Below, piece after piece: positions 22,747 to 24,415 of a stretch of 24,415 bases of DNA. How positions within the stretch are numbered: the stretch's first letter is position 1; each line of letters opens with the position of its first letter. Source of the stretch: SICV01 sp964372375 (lineage in GTDB: Archaea > Nanobdellota > Nanobdellia > Pacearchaeales > GW2011-AR1); the NCBI GenBank assembly GCA_964372375.1, contig CAYJQF010000007.1:1-24415 (forward strand), written 5' to 3'. Both the position numbers and the translations under genes were made by a program. Under the pieces are notes generated by a model that saw only the letters and a list, made by a program, of their open reading frames with translations, was not told the origin of the DNA and ran no database searches.

Positions 22747-22808
22747 GATAATTTTTTCTATTAATTGGTGGAGTTTCCACCTCCGCCCCCACCCAAAGAT
22801 AATTTTTT
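22747..22808. repeat. GATAATTTTTT direct repeats flanking a hairpin
   Basis: GATAATTTTTT occurs at 22747-22757 and 22798-22808. Between them are a hairpin GGTGGA-GTT-TCCACC and a CACCCAAAG motif. The same sequence in inverse form is at 22282-22292 and 22314-22323, so inverted copies flank the 83-aa gene. Origin unknown. Confidence 0.45.
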
Positions 22809-22860
22809 ACTCACGAGGACGCTTAGTGCGTCATCTCGTGTTTTTGATAACTCAAAAATC
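22809..22860 (+). terminator. Terminator-like double hairpin before attC1
   Basis: CACGAG (22812-22817) pairs with CTCGTG (22835-22840), with ACGC/GCGT nested inside, followed directly by TTTTT. The T-tract then forms a second hairpin, TTTTTGA/TCAAAAA (22841-22847, 22852-22858). Cassette 2 has the same arrangement with compensating changes (23566-23616). It looks like an intrinsic terminator facing right, toward attC1, or part of a larger folded element. Confidence 0.55.
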
Positions 22861-23032
22861 TCCCAACAGCAGATTAAGAGGTAATTTCTTTTTGCTTCGC
22901 AAATCGGCTTTGTGCCGAACAGAAATTAACCCAAATGTCAATCCAGCTCTCAAAAATTTCTCAGCTCGTCGCTTTGCTCCAGAGGACAAATTTTTGGAGG
23001 GATTGCCACTTCTCTTAATCGCGATGTTCAGG
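22861..23032 (+). repeat. attC1, recombination site ending cassette 1 (172 bases)
   Basis: R'' is TCCCAAC (22861-22867) and R' is GTTCAGG (23026-23032); the cut is expected at 23026|23027. The arm GATTAAGAG (22872-22880) pairs with CTCTTAATC (23012-23020). Inner hairpins: TAATTTC/GAAATTA (22882-22888, 22922-22928), enclosing TTTGC/GCAAA and CGGC/GCCG, and CAATCC/GGATTG (22939-22944, 23000-23005). ACCCAAAT (22929-22936) joins the two hairpin regions. R'' is the exact inverse of GTTGGGA at 22238, the heptamer that opens the same cassette. Confidence 0.75.
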
Positions 23033-23516
23033 CTGACGCCTTTTCCTTTGGAAAAGGGAAATATTCTTCAGGCAGAGAAAATAGTTTTATCTGAGATTTT
23101 CGTTCTTCTTCATTTTTAGGGCAATGAATTCCACAATAGACAAAGGTAATATTGTCGTGTTGTAGATTGTATTTTTTTGGCAAACCGAATTCCGCTCTTA
23201 ATGTTTTTTCATCTTTGGTTTGATATTTTATAAAATTACCTTTGTCCTTATTTAGTATTTCTAATGTATTGCCCTCTTTATGTTTAAGAACTAAAATCAA
23301 GAATTTGTCGCCAAACTTATGTTTATCATAACCTTGGATATATATATCAATCTCTTTTGGCGAAAATTCATTATACATAATTTTGGCAGTATTTCTCCAA
23401 TTATCTTTTTCAATTTTTGAGATGATTTTGTATCCTCTTTTTTTTATTGATTCTTCTATTTCTTCTGTTTTTTCTATAACTTCTGGTTTTATAATCAAAA
23501 TTGAAAAGTCTTTCAT
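23028..23516 (-). CDS. Cassette 2 gene: NDK-like protein with altered active site, 162 aa
   Basis: The N-terminus (FSILIIKPEVIEKTEEIEESIKKRGYKIISK) and C-terminus (LRAEFGLPKKY, then HDNITFVYCGIHCPKNEEERKSQIKLF) match the beginning and end of nucleoside diphosphate kinase, which moves phosphate between nucleotides through a His. In true enzymes the end reads N..HGSDS.E.A..EI.LFF. Aligning the G and P puts a Cys (in YCGIHCP) at the catalytic His position and a His at the Asp. The middle (about 45-105) is longer and unlike NDK. It is probably an NDK-fold protein with another role, such as nucleotide binding. The stop codon lies in the R' heptamer of attC1. TTTATAAA (23538-23545) is 22 bases before the start. 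Confidence 0.7.
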   Translation of the reverse strand: MKDFSILIIKPEVIEKTEEIEESIKKRGYKIISKIEKDNWRNTAKIMYNEFSPKEIDIYIQGYDKHKFGDKFLILVLKHKEGNTLEILNKDKGNFIKYQTKDEKTLRAEFGLPKKYNLQHDNITFVYCGIHCPKNEEERKSQIKLFSLPEEYFPFPKEKASA

Positions 23517-23537
23517 AGAAAAGAGAAATACTGCAGA

Positions 23538-23545
23538 TTTATAAA
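23538..23545 (-). promoter_or_regulatory. Cassette 2 promoter (archaeal TATA box)
   Basis: TTTATAAA, palindromic, 22 bases before the start at 23516. Just right of it CCTCCGCC and the double hairpin repeat those of cassette 1. Confidence 0.65.
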
Positions 23546-23565
23546 ATTACCTCCGCCTTCATAAT

Positions 23566-23616
23566 ACTCACGAGGAGCCTTAGTAGCTCAGCTCGTGTTT
23601 TTCTCTCCGAGAAAAA
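23566..23616 (+). terminator. Terminator-like double hairpin before attC2
   Basis: CACGAG/CTCGTG (23569-23574, 23592-23597) with AGC/GCT nested, then TTTTT. The second hairpin is TTTTTCTC/GAGAAAAA (23598-23605, 23609-23616). Compared with 22809-22860 the outer stem is kept while the second one changes on both sides, which indicates selection on the pairing. Confidence 0.55.
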
Positions 23617-23618
23617 TC

Positions 23619-23754
23619 CCTGAACAGCAGGTTAAGAGGTAATTTCTTTTTGCTTCGCAAATTTTCTTCGTGAAAAACAGAAATTAGCCCAAATTGTTTG
23701 CTTATTTATAATTAAAGTTACCGCAAACAACTTCTCTTAATCGCGATGTTATCA
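23619..23754 (+). repeat. attC2, recombination site ending cassette 2 (136 bases)
   Basis: R'' is CCTGAAC (23619-23625) and R' is GTTATCA (23748-23754). The arm GGTTAAGAG (23630-23638) pairs with CTCTTAATC (23734-23742), one G-U. Inner hairpins: TAATTTC/GAAATTA enclosing TTTGC/GCAAA and TTTTC/GAAAA; then TTGTTTGC/GCAAACAA (23694-23701, 23723-23730), a perfect 8-bp stem. R'' is the exact inverse of GTTCAGG at 23026, which opens cassette 2. It shares with attC1 the blocks AACAGCAG.TTAAGAGGTAATTTC (start) and CTCTTAATCGCGATGTT (end). Confidence 0.75.
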
Positions 23755-23780
23755 GCAATTTTTATTTGGTGGGCAAGCTT

Positions 23781-23788
23781 TTTAAAAT
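23781..23788 (+). promoter_or_regulatory. Cassette 3 promoter (archaeal TATA box)
   Basis: TTTAAAAT ends 21 bases before the ATG at 23809 and thereby decides the start of the cassette 3 gene. Confidence 0.6.
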
Positions 23789-23808
23789 CATCAACATTAC
23801 TAAACATT

Positions 23809-24159
23809 ATGGGAGTTTGGTACGATCCTCAAAGAAATGGAACAATTGAAGAATATGTTGAATATTGTAGAAATGAAAGACTCCCAAAATGTTTTCGAGG
23901 TCCAGAACAATTCCAACAACTAGTGGATTTAGGATATATCACTCCTAATATTACCTCAATCAGAATTATGTATAGTTCTGGACGCGGAGATGAATTCTAT
24001 GGTGTTGTTGATGATTTTAAATTAGAAGGTATCGAAGTGCATGTTCATGCAGGTAAGAAGGGAATACATGATCCAAGAGAGCTCCTCTCAGGAGATGTTC
24101 CGCACTTCGAAGTTGATATGATGAATCCTCATCCTGAGCCTAGAAAGCCCACCAAATAA
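23809..24159 (+). CDS. Cassette 3 gene: unknown protein, 116 aa
   Basis: Unknown. It opens MGVWYDPQRNGTIEEYVEYCRNERLP, with a helical part (PEQFQQLVDLGY), then beta strands (NITSIRIMYSS, DEFYGVVDDFKLEGIEVHVHAG). It ends in a Pro/His-rich acidic tail (PHFEVDMMNPHPEPRKPTK). The only cysteines are C20 and C28, and HVHAGKKGIHDP could bind a metal; this is a guess. The frame is open upstream to 23746 inside attC2, but the TATA box at 23781-23788 argues for the ATG at 23809. It runs with attC, as in ordinary cassettes. Confidence 0.65.
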   Translation: MGVWYDPQRNGTIEEYVEYCRNERLPKCFRGPEQFQQLVDLGYITPNITSIRIMYSSGRGDEFYGVVDDFKLEGIEVHVHAGKKGIHDPRELLSGDVPHFEVDMMNPHPEPRKPTK

Positions 24160-24222
24160 AAACTTCTTCGGAAAACTTCGTTTCGCTCGACCACGCTGCG
24201 CTCTCGACTATCGGCTCGGGGA

Positions 24223-24316
24223 AACTAACAGGAATTTAACGGTTCCGAAACCTTGCAGGTTTCTCCACCCAAATCACTCCCTTCGGTCGTGACTTCGTTA
24301 AATTCCGATGTTATCA
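24223..24316 (+). repeat. attC3, recombination site ending cassette 3 (94 bases)
   Basis: R'' is AACTAAC (24223-24229) and R' is GTTATCA (24310-24316). The arm GGAATTTAACG (24231-24241) pairs perfectly with CGTTAAATTCC (24296-24306), a different sequence from attC1 and attC2 in the same place. An inner hairpin GAAACC/GGTTTC (24247-24252, 24258-24263) is followed by CACCCAAAT and a short TCAC/GTGA hairpin. Here R'' matches the cassette's opening heptamer GTTATCA in only four of seven positions. Confidence 0.65.
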
Positions 24317-24415
24317 GCAATTTTTTCTTCGGCTAAAATTTAAATCTCTTATTTTCCAAACCCCCACCCGAGGATGGCAACTAAGAAAGATTATTTATAG
24401 TTCTTCTGGAAAACC
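24317..24415. other. Start of cassette 4
   Basis: GTTATCAGCAATTTTT (from 24310) is identical to the start of cassette 3 (from 23748). A TATA-like ATTTAAAT (24338-24345) precedes an ATG at 24374 that opens only eight codons (MATKKDYL). No gene is supported before the edge. CCCCCACCCGAGG (24361-24373) repeats the CACCC motif of the array. Confidence 0.4.

Larger units (their letters stand above)
22187..24415 (+). mobile_element. Integron-type gene cassette array without an integrase in view
   Basis: Three complete cassettes and the start of a fourth, in + orientation of their attC sites. Boundaries are given as the G|TT cut. Cassette 1 is 22239-23026, cassette 2 is 23027-23748, cassette 3 is 23749-24310 and cassette 4 starts at 24311. 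Each cassette holds one small gene and ends in a large folded site with outer AAC/GTT and inner covarying arms. In cassettes 1 and 2 the opening heptamer is the exact reverse complement of the heptamer at the left of the terminal site. Integrons have been reported from archaeal genomes including DPANN; this array fits that class. No integrase is seen on either strand. The region is richer in A/T and repeats than the left part of the window. Confidence 0.75.

Noticed and set aside
22826..23119. 97-aa plus-strand frame across attC1
   Set aside because: It runs through the hairpins of attC1 and has no TATA box at the right distance; low-complexity chance frame.
23746..23808. N-terminal extension of the cassette 3 gene (starting MLSAIFIWW)
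   Set aside because: It begins inside attC2 and before the TATA box at 23781-23788; its hydrophobic look comes from T-rich DNA.
22861..24316. CRISPR array
   Set aside because: Only three long structured repeats of unequal length (172, 136, 94), with genes between them and no uniform spacers.
24374..24400. Eight-codon frame MATKKDYL in cassette 4
   Set aside because: Too short to support, although a TATA-like box lies upstream; the real cassette 4 gene probably lies beyond the edge.

Overview
The window comes from an archaeon, most likely a DPANN lineage of the Woesearchaeota/Pacearchaeota type. The threonyl-tRNA synthetase has the archaeal editing domain, the glutamyl-tRNA synthetase is of the archaeal/eukaryotic kind, and ribosomal proteins L35Ae and L10e are present. 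There is also a pilin-like protein with a class III signal peptide. Almost every gene has its own TTTAAATA/TTTATAAA box whose near edge lies 20-25 bases, usually exactly 22, before the start codon. This is the pattern of leaderless archaeal transcription. Many genes are small helical proteins of unknown function, as is usual in these lineages.

Layout. 1-1663: edge of a lysozyme-like secreted protein (minus), a transglutaminase-like/helical-repeat protein and a small ORF. 1787-7215: thrS, a Cys-rich small protein, two unknowns sharing one TATA box, a pilin-like protein and gltX. 7290-14496: unknown helical or disordered proteins, a large xylose-isomerase-like TIM barrel and a nucleotidyltransferase-HEPN-like protein. 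14572-17575: a degraded PEP-synthase-like protein and a half-size ABC exporter. 17609-20159: a tiny acidic ORF, an L35Ae/unknown/L10e operon (the only clear multigene operon, with TAATG overlaps and Shine-Dalgarno sequences) and three small unknowns. 20211-22190: a second, larger nucleotidyltransferase with an extra degenerate domain, and a 44-residue zinc-ribbon protein.

The most unusual part is 22187-24415. Three single-gene units (an 83-aa unknown, a nucleoside-diphosphate-kinase-like protein, a 116-aa unknown) are separated by large folded repeats. Each repeat has the plan of an integron attC site: an outer AAC...GTT pair, a covarying 9-11 bp arm, inner hairpins and a conserved ACCCAAAT-type motif. 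The heptamer that opens a unit is the exact reverse complement of the heptamer that opens the attC at that unit's end for units 1 and 2 (GTTGGGA/TCCCAAC and GTTCAGG/CCTGAAC). This is the signature left by circular cassettes inserted by an integron integrase. I read it as an archaeal integron-type cassette array; no integrase is in the window, and the array runs off the right edge. Each cassette gene has its own archaeal promoter, so two of the three can lie backwards relative to attC and still be expressed.
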